From: Datisca glomerata
Lineage: Eukaryota; Streptophyta; Magnoliopsida; Cucurbitales; Datiscaceae
Assembly (NCBI GenBank): GCA_003255025.1
Contig: QANY01002375.1
Coordinates: 1,482,303-1,546,302 of the forward strand
DNA length: 64,000 bases
Reading direction: 5' to 3'
Shown: piece after piece, positions 37,097-47,886 of the stretch
Numbering within the stretch: position 1 is the first letter of the stretch
How the letters are laid out: each line of letters opens with the position of its first letter
Position numbers and translations under genes: made by a program
Notes under the pieces: generated by a model
Told to the model about the DNA's origin: nothing
What the model saw: only the letters and a program-made list of their open reading frames with translations
Databases searched by the model: none

Positions 37097-37596
37097 TTGC
37101 TATATGAATTGTGTGGATTGGGGCACATCTAAGAACAAAATCCAGAGCATATCTGTCTGCTTTGTTCTTCCTTTATTCAGGAAGAGAGGAAGACGTAAAA
37201 CTATCTATACTGGAGAATATATGTACATATGTTGCTTGTTGTATTCATTGCCTTGTTTTCTGTATGTGTTCTTTAGTTTGAAGCAATTAACAAATTGAAA
37301 GTGAAAATCTAAAGAAAACGGCCAATTCCGACTTGTCCTTTTCAATTCGACTTGCACAATCATATTTAACTTGGGCAGTAATGATCAAGAAGTTGCTGTA
37401 CAATTTTTTCTTCATTAGTGTAGCTCAAAATTCGAATAATTGAAAACATAATCACTATTTTTCCAGGTTGTATGATTATAATAGCAAAAGCTAATAAAGC
37501 CATGTAAACCAATGGTAGAAATGAAATATCTTCAAAACACTATTCTTTTACAAGTTTAGGCCAGAAGCTGTTTGGCTTAAACTCAAGTTTGATTCA
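37097..37596. other. Convergent 3' intergenic region
   Basis: 500 bp between the stop codons of two convergent genes, so it must hold both 3' UTRs. No further gene is visible. An A-rich stretch near 37299-37317 follows the BAG stop. Confidence 0.65.
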
Positions 37597-39633
37597 TTAC
37601 TCTTCGTACGAGCCATTGGAGTACTCCTCACCTGCAATGCTGGACGTCCCATTTGATAACCGGTTTGTGGTGGAAGGATTTGAATAAGGAGAGTATGTAG
37701 AAACAGGGCTGCCTCGTGAATTCCGATTCTGTGCAGCTGTACTACTTCTTGTCAACTTCAGCCGAGCCTTTCTACCCTGTAGCAGAGTAGAGTCGATTAA
37801 TCCGATTCCTAAATGTAAATTAATAAGACTTTTTAAATCTAAAGGTGTGTTTACTAAACCGTAATGGATTTTAAAGGGAATTGGGATAAAATGCAAAGAA
37901 AAAAGAATGAAAGGTAAAAGGAATAATAAATTTTATTGACGTGTTCAGGAATCGGAAAAAAGAAATAATGTTATTGTTACGTTTACTGATAGTCAAGAAT
38001 CGGAATGCTCATATTCATTTATTAAAATACTCTAAACCATTTACAATTTTAAATTAATTTTTAGTTTTGTCATACACGTTTAAAATATATTAGTAATAAA
38101 TTACGAATAAACTAATTTACCAAATACACTAGTAAGAATTAAAATTTATTTTATTTTATTTTATTTAAGGATTAAATTAAACTACGTATAATAAGTTAAT
38201 TACTTTAATGACTAAATAAACTATCTTATTTAATAATTAAAATAAATATCTAATTTAATAATTCAGAAATTACTTAAGTTAACAATTCAGGTAGATTGTT
38301 TCAATTTAATAATTATAAATTGTTTAATTAATAAAAATAAATTATTTAGTTTAATAATTAAAATAAACTGTTTAATTTAATAATCGAACAAAGGATAACT
38401 GTTAAGTGTTAACCCTTGAAGGGAACAGAGGATCACCTTTCCCATGCACTTCTCCAAGTGAGGTGCAAATCTTCCAGCCATGATAGATCTCCCACAATTC
38501 ATGCAGTCAAATATTTCATTTGCAACTGCAGGATGAGTTTGCCCAAAAATGTCAACCACATATTTGCCATTTGTTTCACTACTGTTACCAGGGTCCGCTA
38601 CTCTGGCTCGAGCTTCTGCTGATAGTCTCAATTCTTCTTCTTCATCTTCCAAATTACGATCAAGTCCTAACCTTGCTATTCGATGACACTCACATGCAAC
38701 ATCAACAATGATAGTTTCAAGGAGATCCTCAAAGAACTGAGTTGAAAGCTGCAATAAGGAGCCGACATCAGTTTATTATGCTTCCGAAGGCATTACTTAG
38801 AGCCTGTTGGTACAGGTAATCTAAGCTGCAATCTTTCTGGAAGTTGAATTGCTTTATTTGTTTGGACTAATCTTAAAGTTGATAGTAATCCAAATTCACA
38901 TGTAATTCGATTTTGTCCCCTGAGTAGACAATTGAATTGCCTCCAAACATAACAATCTTGGTTTGTCACCAATTCAATTTCCATGATCATTCTAGATTTC
39001 ATATACCAAATGACTCCTTAAGTTATATTCATCCCCAGAGGAAAGTGTTATTCAAGCTGCACGAGTGCAAGCATCTACATTCCACATGATACCGTCAGAT
39101 AGCATTCCTAAACAATAACTAACCTTGAACAACTAACACCTCTAATTGTTACCGAAAATATTCCATACTCATAGACCTTTTCTTCAGTTGTCAAAGTACA
39201 AAAATTGATAGCAAACATTACCTAGCAAATACGCAATAGCAGCAACTAGGATGGTATATTTTCCCACCAGAAAACTATGTCATCTCTTACAAAAGAATTC
39301 TCAAACCAATGCAACTCCTTTCTTCCAAGCACTTAACCAAAAATTCCAAGCAATGACAGAAAGCTAAAGACTCATCACTCAGAAGAAATGTTCCACTTCT
39401 CCAAATAACTTCTCTTTAGGATCAAATTACTAGCTATTTTAATCCCATATCAACCCCAATAAATATCTAAAAACAAGAATTTGTGTAACTCAATCTCATC
39501 ATTCAATAGGAATCAATTGCAATACAACACAGATTTGAACTCCTACGAAATGCCGGAAATAATTGAAAAAACAAAAAGATTTTCTGAATACCTGAGCATG
39601 AAAAGACACATCATGCTCGTTTGGCTTCGACAT
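37597..39633 (-). CDS. SGF11: SGF11, SAGA-associated factor 11, 3 exons
   Basis: Minus-strand exons are 39633-39592, 38748-38437 and 37776-37597, with GT-AG introns of 843 and 660 bp, encoding 177 residues. The N-terminal helix is FFEDLLETIIVDVACECHRI. The conserved block DIFGQTHPAVANEIFDCMNC leads into an SGF11 zinc finger with Cys96, Cys99, His111 and Cys115 (FAPHLEKCMGK), then a basic tail GRKARLKLTRSSTAAQNRN. SGF11 activates the ubiquitin protease of the SAGA deubiquitinase module, which removes ubiquitin from histone H2B in the nucleus. I chose the ATG of MSKPNEHDV because plant SGF11 proteins start near there; an in-frame ATG at 39685-39687 would add 18 residues. No lesion is seen. It is convergent with the BAG gene. 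Confidence 0.92.
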
Positions 39634-39689
39634 TAGCTTCCCAGCCGAACTATTTTCCTTGATTATATCTGAGAGCACAATATTCATGA

Positions 39690-40555
39690 AAATTAGAGAA
39701 AGAATTCAATAGAGGGGGAAAGATCAGAATCGAATCAAATGCAAGCTCGTTAAGCTCAACAAGAACATGATTACAAATTTACAAGTAAAAGAATTTCACC
39801 GTCCAATCTCAAACTTTAAGTTTCGAGCATACAGATTGTCAATACCATGAAATCGAGTATAACTTCTGATTAACCGCTAAAAAGGAACTCTTTTCTCTTT
39901 AATCAGTACCATAACAGAACTGGTTAACACGAAGGCTGAAACCGACTTTCAAATGTAGACAAAAGCGTAATTTGCGATTCGAGAAAACGTTACCTTACTA
40001 AAATAATTGGATTCGTGAACCAGATCGCTATGAGTTTACGGGTCAGAACGACAAAGAGCCTTCACGTTTTTGTGATAGAAAGGGGAAAACGAAGACCATC
40101 ATGAGATCCAAGGATGATGATTTTTGGGGTTAAATTATACTTTTGATAAAATATTTCATAAAACTATACTTTTAGCTTGATTTTTATTTATCATGACTCG
40201 TGATTTACATTCTCTTCAAATTTTTTTCTTTTTGTCATTCTTATACATTGGTCGACACTCTCTCTTTTAATCTTTCATATTCATCTCTCTTTTAGAAATT
40301 CATTTTCACCAAAACTAAACATAACAAAATGAGTTTCGTTAATTTTCACGAATTTCATTAATTTTGTAACATTTATTAATTTTAATGGGTTTTATTAATT
40401 TTTGTAAGTTTTATTAATTTTGGTTTTACAAATTTTGTGGGTTTTGTTAATTTTGTGAGTTTTGTTAATTTTGAGAGAGAACATAGAGAGAGAGAAAGAC
40501 AGAGCGTAGAACGTAGAGAGATAGAGAACGTTGAGAAGATAGAGAATGTCAAGAA
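39690..40555. other. Upstream region of SGF11 and adjoining noncoding DNA
   Basis: The SGF11 5' UTR and promoter should lie between 39690 and about 40130, where the DNA is less AT-rich than its surroundings. From 40130 it becomes AT-rich with repeated GTTTTGTTAATTTTG phrases (40320-40470), then a GA-rich stretch. No gene is seen. Confidence 0.5.
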
Positions 40556-40559
40556 AGGG

Positions 40560-41712
40560 AGGGAGGTATATGACGCACGTGTACCCACCGTGTAATTTAT
40601 CGGATGGCTACACGATACTCATGTACTCATTGTGTAGTCTACAGGATGGCTACACGATACGTGTGTGCCCATTGTGTAGTCTACACGATACTAGTGTACC
40701 CATCATGTACACTACACGATCTCTACACGATGATCATGTAGCCATCGTGTACACTACACGATGACTATACGACGATCGTGCAGTCACCATGTACTCATGG
40801 CCCACCATTTACGTGCTTTTTCTTCATTCTTTTCTTCTAATACTTTTCCTAAACAACATCAACTCAAATGTCAATTCATTTTTTTCAATACTCAACATCT
40901 ATATTTATTTATATTTAAATAATATATAAAAATTAAATATATTACATGTATAGTCTGTACGATGACTGCATGATTATCGTGTAAACTATACGATGACTAC
41001 ACGACGATCGTGTAGCCATTGTGTACACTACATGATTACACGACGATCGTGTAGCCATCGTATACCTATGACCCACCATCCACTTACTTTTTCTTCATTT
41101 TTTTCCTAATATTTTTCTCACACATTAAATCAAATGTCAATTCATTTTTCTTCAACACTTAACCTTCATATTTATTTATATTTAAATAAATATATTATAT
41201 GTGTAGTGTACACGATGACTACACGATGATCGTACAATAATCGTGTACACTACACGACAATCGTGTACACTACACGATGATCGTGTAGCCATCTTGTATC
41301 TATGACTCACCATCCACTTACTTTTTCTTCATTTCCCCAATATTTTTCTTACACAACATCAAATCAAATGTCAATTCATTCTTCTTCAACAATCAACATC
41401 TATATTTATTTATATTTAAATAAATATATTATATGTGCAGTGTACACGATGAGCGTGTAGCAATCGTGTACCTATGGCCCACCATCAGCTTACATTTTCT
41501 TCATTCTTTCCTCCAATACTTTTCTTACACAATAACAAATTAAATGTCAATTCAATTATTCTTTAATACTTAACCTTCATATTTACTTATATTTAAATAA
41601 ATATATAAAATTAAACACATTACATGTGTGATGTACACAAAGACTACACGATGATCGTGTAGTTATAATGTATACTACACGATGATCATATAATTATCTT
41701 GTAAACTATAAT
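40560..41712. repeat. Complex minisatellite with CGATCGTGTAG / CTACACGATCG motifs
   Basis: Short arrays of CTACACGATGATCGTGTAG-type palindromic units alternate with a unique-looking AT-rich block. The whole pattern repeats about four times: CCCACCAT or close variants at 40801, 41072, 41306 and 41478, each followed by TTTTTCTTCATT, then TCAAATGTCAATTCATT, then TATTTATATTTAAATAA. Periods vary from about 170 to 270 bp. No gene. Confidence 0.9.
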
Positions 41713-42600
41713 TTCTCTCTCTTAAATTAGGGCAAAAGCTAAAATTAACATAATTCATCAAATTTCAGCCAAAATTTTCATCAATTATCCGCCAAAATTT
41801 CAAAAATAAAATTAAAATTTTAGCTCCCAACCTTGAATTTTTAAAAATTGATAAAATTATAAAATCATAAAGCAAATAAAGTGTGGAGAAATAAAAAATG
41901 AAGAAAGAGAAATGAGAGTAATGGAGGTGGGAAAAATGACATTGGGAAATGAGTTTATAAGAAAATGAGTTTATGGGAAAATGAGAGAAAGATGAAGATG
42001 GAAGATGAAGAGAAATAATGTAGGTCAGTGTGTAAGAATGGTAATGAAAGAAATAAAAGAAATGTAAGTCTAGGGTTATGATAAGTAAAAATTAGACTAA
42101 ATATATATTTTTATAAATTACTTTATCGAGTTTATAATTTAATAAAAAACCCATGATGAAGTACTGTGCCGGAGTGAAAAAAATTGTGGTACTGGCGGAG
42201 TACCACAATTCTTTAACTCCTTTAAATTAAATATTGACTGGTGGCAATTAATGGCACATCATTGACGCCAATTTCACTCCGTTAGCTTAGCTGCCTATTC
42301 TTTTATGTTTTTCTTTAAGTTGCTCTTGGTTTCATTTCCCCTTCAACGATTGGATGGGTCCCACTTTTTGAGTTTTATATTTTTTTTGTTAAATTTGAGT
42401 CATATATTCTAATAGAAATTAGAGAATATATGATTCAAACTCACATAGTAAAAAACAATATCTTAACACCATAATTTCATATAAACAATTCTCACTACTT
42501 CTCATATGTTTTTCACGAGTCAAATTCTTTTAAGAAAACGAGTCTTGTACCAACATTTAGAAGAATACATAGACATCATGAAAGTAAAATGTTCATATAT
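41713..42600. other. Noncoding DNA with a perfect hairpin
   Basis: No gene is seen. AATTGTGGTACT at 42182-42193 and its exact complement at 42199-42210 enclose the 5-base loop GGCGG, a 12-bp perfect stem. Confidence 0.65.
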
Positions 42601-42604
42601 AATA

Positions 42605-42813
42605 ATACATATATACACACACATACACACATACCTACACATACATACAAACATACATACATACACATACATATACGTACATACATACAGACATATATAG
42701 ACACATACATACATATATACATACATACATAAACACACACGTAAGTATATATATACGTACACACATAAATACATACTTAAATACATACATACATACATAC
42801 ATACATACATACA
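42605..42813. repeat. ACAT/ATAC microsatellite
   Basis: About 210 bp of interrupted ACAT repeat with some ACAC and ATAT units, ending in a pure ATAC run against the inverted repeat at 42812. The long Met/Tyr/Val/Cys frames on the minus strand are repeat artefacts. Confidence 0.97.
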
Positions 42814-43086
42814 TCAAGTGATGGGGCTAAAAACTGCAGGTACAGCCAGTCCAGACAACAAAATAACTCACACTGAGCACGTCTGTCAACGTTTTACAGG
42901 GGTCAACGGTCCTAACGCAATCTATGCTCAACGGACGTCACCCAAGTCGCGTCTGGGTAAGGTCCATTGAGCAGAGATTGCGTTAGGACCATTGACCCCT
43001 GTAAAACATTGATAGATCTGCTCAATATGAGTTATTTTGTTGTCTGGACTGACTGTACCTGCAGTGTTTAGCCCCCTCACTTGATG
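42812..43086. repeat. Large inverted repeat (125-bp arms, 25-bp loop)
   Basis: Arms 42812-42936 and 42962-43086 are equal in length and, by base-by-base comparison, differ at about 12 of 125 positions, mostly C/T or G/A. The loop contains a smaller ACCCA...TGGGT pair. The outer ends read CATCAAGTGA and its complement. It ends 24 bp upstream of a tRNA-Met primer site. Known caulimovirid pregenomic leaders fold into a large stem-loop just upstream of the primer site, so this could be that leader. A foldback element or inverted duplication is the alternative. Confidence 0.9.
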
Positions 43087-43110
43087 GGTGCGCATTGGTT
43101 AGCCCTAAGT

Positions 43111-43126
43111 TGGTATCAGAGTCATG
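43111..43126 (+). other. tRNA-Met primer binding site of the pararetroviral sequence
   Basis: TGGTATCAGAGTCATG differs by one base from the complement of initiator tRNA-Met used by caulimovirids and many retrotransposons. It precedes the movement-protein region in the right order and strand. Confidence 0.8.
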
Positions 43127-45700
43127 ATTAGTCTTGGTTATAATACTGTTTATATTCTCTTTACATTAGGCATACATGGTCACACACACACGTGTCTGAC
43201 CTTAGCTCTGCATCTATACAATCCGTAGAGAATGCAGTAGTCTCCACATCTGAGGTAATCAAACTCATTGCATATCAAGATGTAAAAGAAGTCTTAGATA
43301 AATGAATTATACTTAAGGTAAAACCTGATACAATTTATAAAATTGGAACGCTTGATTTCACTAGCCGTAAAATCATTAAAACTTTTGAATATGCTATTCC
43401 ATTACATATAATGATGATGTCATTTATCTGCTGCATCTATATGATTTATATCCATTCATGCCAAAATACAAATATGTGCATATAGGCTTAGTGCAAATTG
43501 CATTAAAACCTTTAACTCTGCTAGGATAGAACACCAGCATACAGTGCACCCTTAGAGATGGTAGGTGTCTGAACTGGAGAGCTTCTCTTATGGGAGCGAT
43601 AGAGACTAGTTTATCTCATGGGCTTGTTTATTTTAATATTTATCCGAATTTAAGTATTTCGCTGTCTGACAACAATCTAGCCAAAGTTCTTGAACTACGA
43701 GTTCAATCCCATGGCTATGATTATCTACCAGGATTGTCTCCCTTTGCCATCCTATTTAGGATTCATCTTAAGGTCTTAACAACCTTAAATGCTTACACCA
43801 GTGAGCAAGGACATACAATCCGTATTGATACTAATATGTTCAACAGCCAAGTTGTTGTTCCTCGTATGATTCCTGGCCTGAAATCACCTTTCCTGACACC
43901 TGGCAAATTCTCCAGGCTGTCCTTACCAGACCTGTCATCAAACAATCCCTCAAAGATGTCATCCAAACCCAATGAGGCAATGTCTATCTTCATTTTCAGA
44001 AACAACCTCTACCTCTGGCCAGAAGCCCTTCTAGTCTGAGCAGCCGTAGTATTCCTCCCTATAAGGTAGAAATACCTGAATCCTCTAAGGCATCCATAGT
44101 TCACCCTCTAGGATCAGAGAAATCTAATCATTCTTTTCCCCAGGAAGATCAGATTAAAGGAATTCACATAAGTGATAATCAGATTCCCCATGGTGTTTAT
44201 GAATCCACCATAAACAGAAGGCCAATGAGCCCAATCGCAAGTGACATGCAATTCAATAGTTAGATGAATTTTACACCCAATAGTATATTAAGACAAAGTT
44301 TTCATCAGAATTTTATGCAACCAAAATATAAAGATTTTAGAGATTGGTAGTTCTCCAACCATAATCCTCAACAGCTCTTAGACCTGAAAAACCTATACTA
44401 TTTTCAGTTAGAACATGATCAATGTCTTCAGTCTTTCCCTGAATGGTATTACCAGCTCACTCAAAGAGTCAAAATAAAGGATGACCAACAGTTACAAGTT
44501 CAGACCAATATACAGAAAACGTGGATCACTGCTAGTGGTAGAACCTACCAAGCTGTGCATCCACCACCCTTATCCTTAGAGCTCGCTCCAGGACAATGCA
44601 ACCAGAAACCCTTGGTCATTAACCCCTATACTGAAGTTCCAGACAAGACCAATCATCAGGACCCTGTCAAGATGAAAGACATTCTGCCTTTAACCAAACA
44701 GAACAATTACACCAACCTCTTCCTTTAAACTGTAGGAACACAGTTAGCTAGGATAGATGAGCAAGTTTCTCAAATCCAGGAGATACAAGCTAAACCTCCT
44801 CCACCAGAAAAAAAAAATGGTCATTGAACCAGTCACTCTTAAACCTCCTTTAGATGTTCAGAATTTTAAATTAAAATCTAGTAAGAAGGAGAATGATTTC
44901 ATAGAAACCATTATGGGTAAGATAAAAAATCTAAAGATCTCTACACCCGACAAAAGTTCCACGCCTGAATCATCTTCAGGACAACTAAATATGATGCATT
45001 AGGATGATTCACCAAATCCTGACGAGCCCGAGGAGTATTCCCTATCCCAAATCTTAGACATTCAGAAGAATTTTGATGATTCCATTAATAAGCTCGCTTC
45101 CAACTAATCTAAAAAGCCTACTACTCGTATGGCTTTAACTGGACCTAGTATGTATTATTATCCCAGACCTACACCTCAAGATATTTTATATGAAGAAGAC
45201 TTTCTTCATTCTAAAAAATCTTACCATGGAAAAATCATCTATGAATGGAACATAGATGGAAAAAAATATCAGGTCTTTGAGACCATCCATCAAATGATCA
45301 TGTACTCTTCTATGTGTAAACAGAATGAGAATACGGATCATCAGATCTACAATTGGTCAATTGATTCACAGGAACGTTGAAAGGCTGGTGGGACAATTGT
45401 CTCACTGAAAGTCAACGCCAAGAAATTCTGAATTCCTTCAAAATTAATATTGACCCGATTACTGGTACCCATACCAGAGTTGAAGATACCTGTTATACCC
45501 TGGCCCAATCCATTATCCACCATTTCCTTGGCCAAGGAATTATCAATACTGATAGGAATATAGAACTTCTCCAAAATCTGAGATGCCCCTCTCTCACCCA
45601 CTTCAGGTGGTACAAGGACGTACCATTAAATGATGCTTTACAATTCAATATTTGGATTTGTCAAAATCCTGATTTCAGATCAAATTTTGAAAAGATCACT
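43127..45700 (+). pseudogene. Endogenous pararetrovirus, plus-strand part (movement and coat protein regions), broken
   Basis: From 43260 to 44040 the frames resemble the caulimovirid movement protein (30K superfamily); the longest open piece is 43590-44039. Stops include TGA near 43302 and TAG at 43527-43529. 44041-45128 is a decayed linker with Pro/Gln/Lys-rich pieces. From 45129 to about 45700 lies a coat-protein-like region with the block YEWNIDGKKYQ and a later Trp-Trp-Asp motif, broken by a frameshift near 45375. This layout is typical of the petuvirus/florendovirus side of Caulimoviridae. The sequence is far too broken to be infectious. Assignment is by motif, without alignment. Confidence 0.75.
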
Positions 45701-47190
45701 GAGTCGTAGAGTCTATCAAGTAGATCTTTTTTATTCGAGATTGGATATCTAATCTATTGTAAAGCATCATTTAATGATTTATAATTGATCACTAATATAG
45801 GTGATCCACTTTCTATCTCAGTATTTTTGTTTACATAGAAACCAGTACAACTCGAAGAAGATTTACAGGGTCTAATTAATTTCTTTTGTAACAGGGATTC
45901 GATGTCAGTTTTGCAGAGCTCTAAATATTCCTTTTTCATTTGGTTGGGCCTAAATTTGGTAGGAATATTCTTCTCATTGAAATCTGGCTGATATGGTAAA
46001 GAAATGATATGTTTCTTACGATCCCAAAAAACATTAGGAATCTCACTACAAATGTTAGATTGGAATTCATGAAAAATGGTTTTAATTTTCTTTTATATTA
46101 CGGGTTGTTGAATACATTGGTCAATTGTTAGAAAGTGTATTTCTCTTTGTAACAGATTTATTTGATTTATCTTATTATCAATCAGATGTCTGATGATATC
46201 TACTTCCTTCATATATGGTTTGGTGATAAATTCAAAAGTAATATCAACAGTATCAATTACGGTATGGACACCAGAGGTATCAATTCTGGTGATAGACATA
46301 ATTGAATTAAGAAAAGGATTGCCTAAGATAATGCTTTGTGTCATATTCTTTATGAGCACAAATGAAGCAGATATGCAAACTCCATGTTTGCAGATACGCA
46401 CTTCTGGTATCTTATACTGAATTCTCATGGAATTCCCACTGGCGCTTGTGAGAGATTGTGTGGTTTTATGAAAGTATTTTAAAGGGATTAATTCTTCATA
46501 TAAGTAGTTCATATCTGCACCACTATCAACTAAGACAACGAAGTCAGTAATGATGAAATCAGGTTTAATGACTAAGAAAATCTTAGTGTACCATTTCTGG
46601 AAGGTGACCTGGTTCAGTAGGAATAAATACTGATTATTTTTCTTTGTCTGATCTGGTGAGATCTGACAAGGCTGATCTGGGAAGGTCAGAGTCTGACTTT
46701 GACTTTGACTAGAAGATGGTTGATCTGGTGAAGTCAAAGGTTGACCTTGACTTTGACTTGACTGATCTGGTGAAGGCAGGTCTGGGACGTCTACATGGGT
46801 TTTCCCTTTGACTGTAGACTGTTTTAGGAGATTCAGATCTTGAGACATAAGGTGATGCGCAGTCTTGAGCTGCTGAATTTCTGATTTAATCATATTAATT
46901 TCCATCTTCAGATCAGAAATGGTGATAGGTTTGTGTGGTATATAATCTTGTTGAATACGGTCTAACAGTTCTTTCATACTGTAATTTCCTACAGGTCGAA
47001 TCTCAAGAATGGAATATTCCTTGTAACAGGTTTCCAAGAACTTGACTTCTTCTCTAGATCAGTGATTTGATCAGCTGTGGCGAGAAGAGATCGTTGAGTA
47101 TCAATTAAGACATTTAGACCTGGTTCATTCAGATCTAAACCATTCATTTCAACTATTGCCTTCCAATAGTTGGTTTCTGTTATTGCATTG
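45700..47190 (-). pseudogene. Endogenous pararetrovirus, inverted part (coiled coil, aspartic protease, start of RT), broken
   Basis: On the minus strand a frame from 47037 to 46093 holds a coiled-coil region (near 46930-46830), a Ser/Gln/Pro-rich repetitive linker, and an aspartic protease with the active-site motif VDSGAD at 46513-46530. After a break near 46080 the RT start follows (45939-45754), recognised by its lead-in of conserved Lys, Leu and Ile-Asn-Tyr residues. A TAG stop replaces a conserved Trp codon just after this piece, at about 45751-45753. The RT reading continues to about 45700 and then abuts the coat region on the opposite strand. No catalytic RT box or RNase H is present. 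The upstream start near 47190 is frameshifted. Confidence 0.75.
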
Positions 47191-47252
47191 ATACATACAC
47201 ACACACACACACACATATTTGTGTGTGTGTGGGGGGGGGGGGGGGGGGGGGG
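47190..47252. repeat. AC/TG microsatellite with a 23-base G run
   Basis: (AC)n and (TG)n lie head to head, followed by a run of about 23 G. It marks the end of recognisable pararetroviral sequence. The exact length of such a G run is unreliable in sequencing. Confidence 0.95.
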
Positions 47253-47310
47253 ATTTTTCAAATCTTCGGATTGAAATATAACAAATTTGATATGTTACGT
47301 ATAAACATAG

Positions 47311-47886
47311 TGCAAATGGATAAAATATGCATCGTGGGTAAAAGAACGATCACATGCTGAGAATGACCACGCGTATATGAATTGATGAGTTGGCATCCAT
47401 GTATTGGTAGAAAAAGTCATTCACAACCAATTGAAGGATGACACAACACTTGCCCATAAGGAGCACAAATAGAGAATATCTCAACCGCATGACTAATCAA
47501 CGGACAATATTCGCTAACGGTCACATGCTGAGAATGACCACGCGTACATGGATTGATGAGTTGGCATCCATGTATTGGAAGAAAAAGTCATCCACAACCA
47601 ATTGAAGAATGACACAACACTTGTTTATAATGAGCAAATATAGAGAATATCTCAACCGCATGAGTAATCAACGGACAAGATTCGTTGAAGACTGAGTCAA
47701 AAGAGCGGATTGTAGAGAAATAACATGATCTTAGCCTGTAAAAAAAGGCTTATCGTATCAAAGAAAGGGGATTGGATAAAAACTACACTCAATTACTTGA
47801 GTTTCTCCATCTTCCATTGTTATATTTTTTAATTATGTAAGGATAGTTCACGGTCAATTCCATAATCAGAAACTATTGCATTTACA
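47311..47886. repeat. Left LTR (576 bp) with a 171-bp internal tandem duplication
   Basis: CACATGCTGAGAATGACCAC occurs at 47351 and again at 47522, with the following 150 bp repeated. The right LTR has only one copy, which explains most of the length difference (576 versus 400 bp). The duplication arose after insertion or was present in only one LTR. Confidence 0.88.

Noticed and set aside
42506..42817. Cys/Tyr/Met/Val-rich minus-strand frames
   Set aside because: They translate the ACAT microsatellite.
43127..47190. An intact, activatable virus
   Set aside because: Multiple stops and frameshifts, the inversion, and the missing RT catalytic part and RNase H exclude it.
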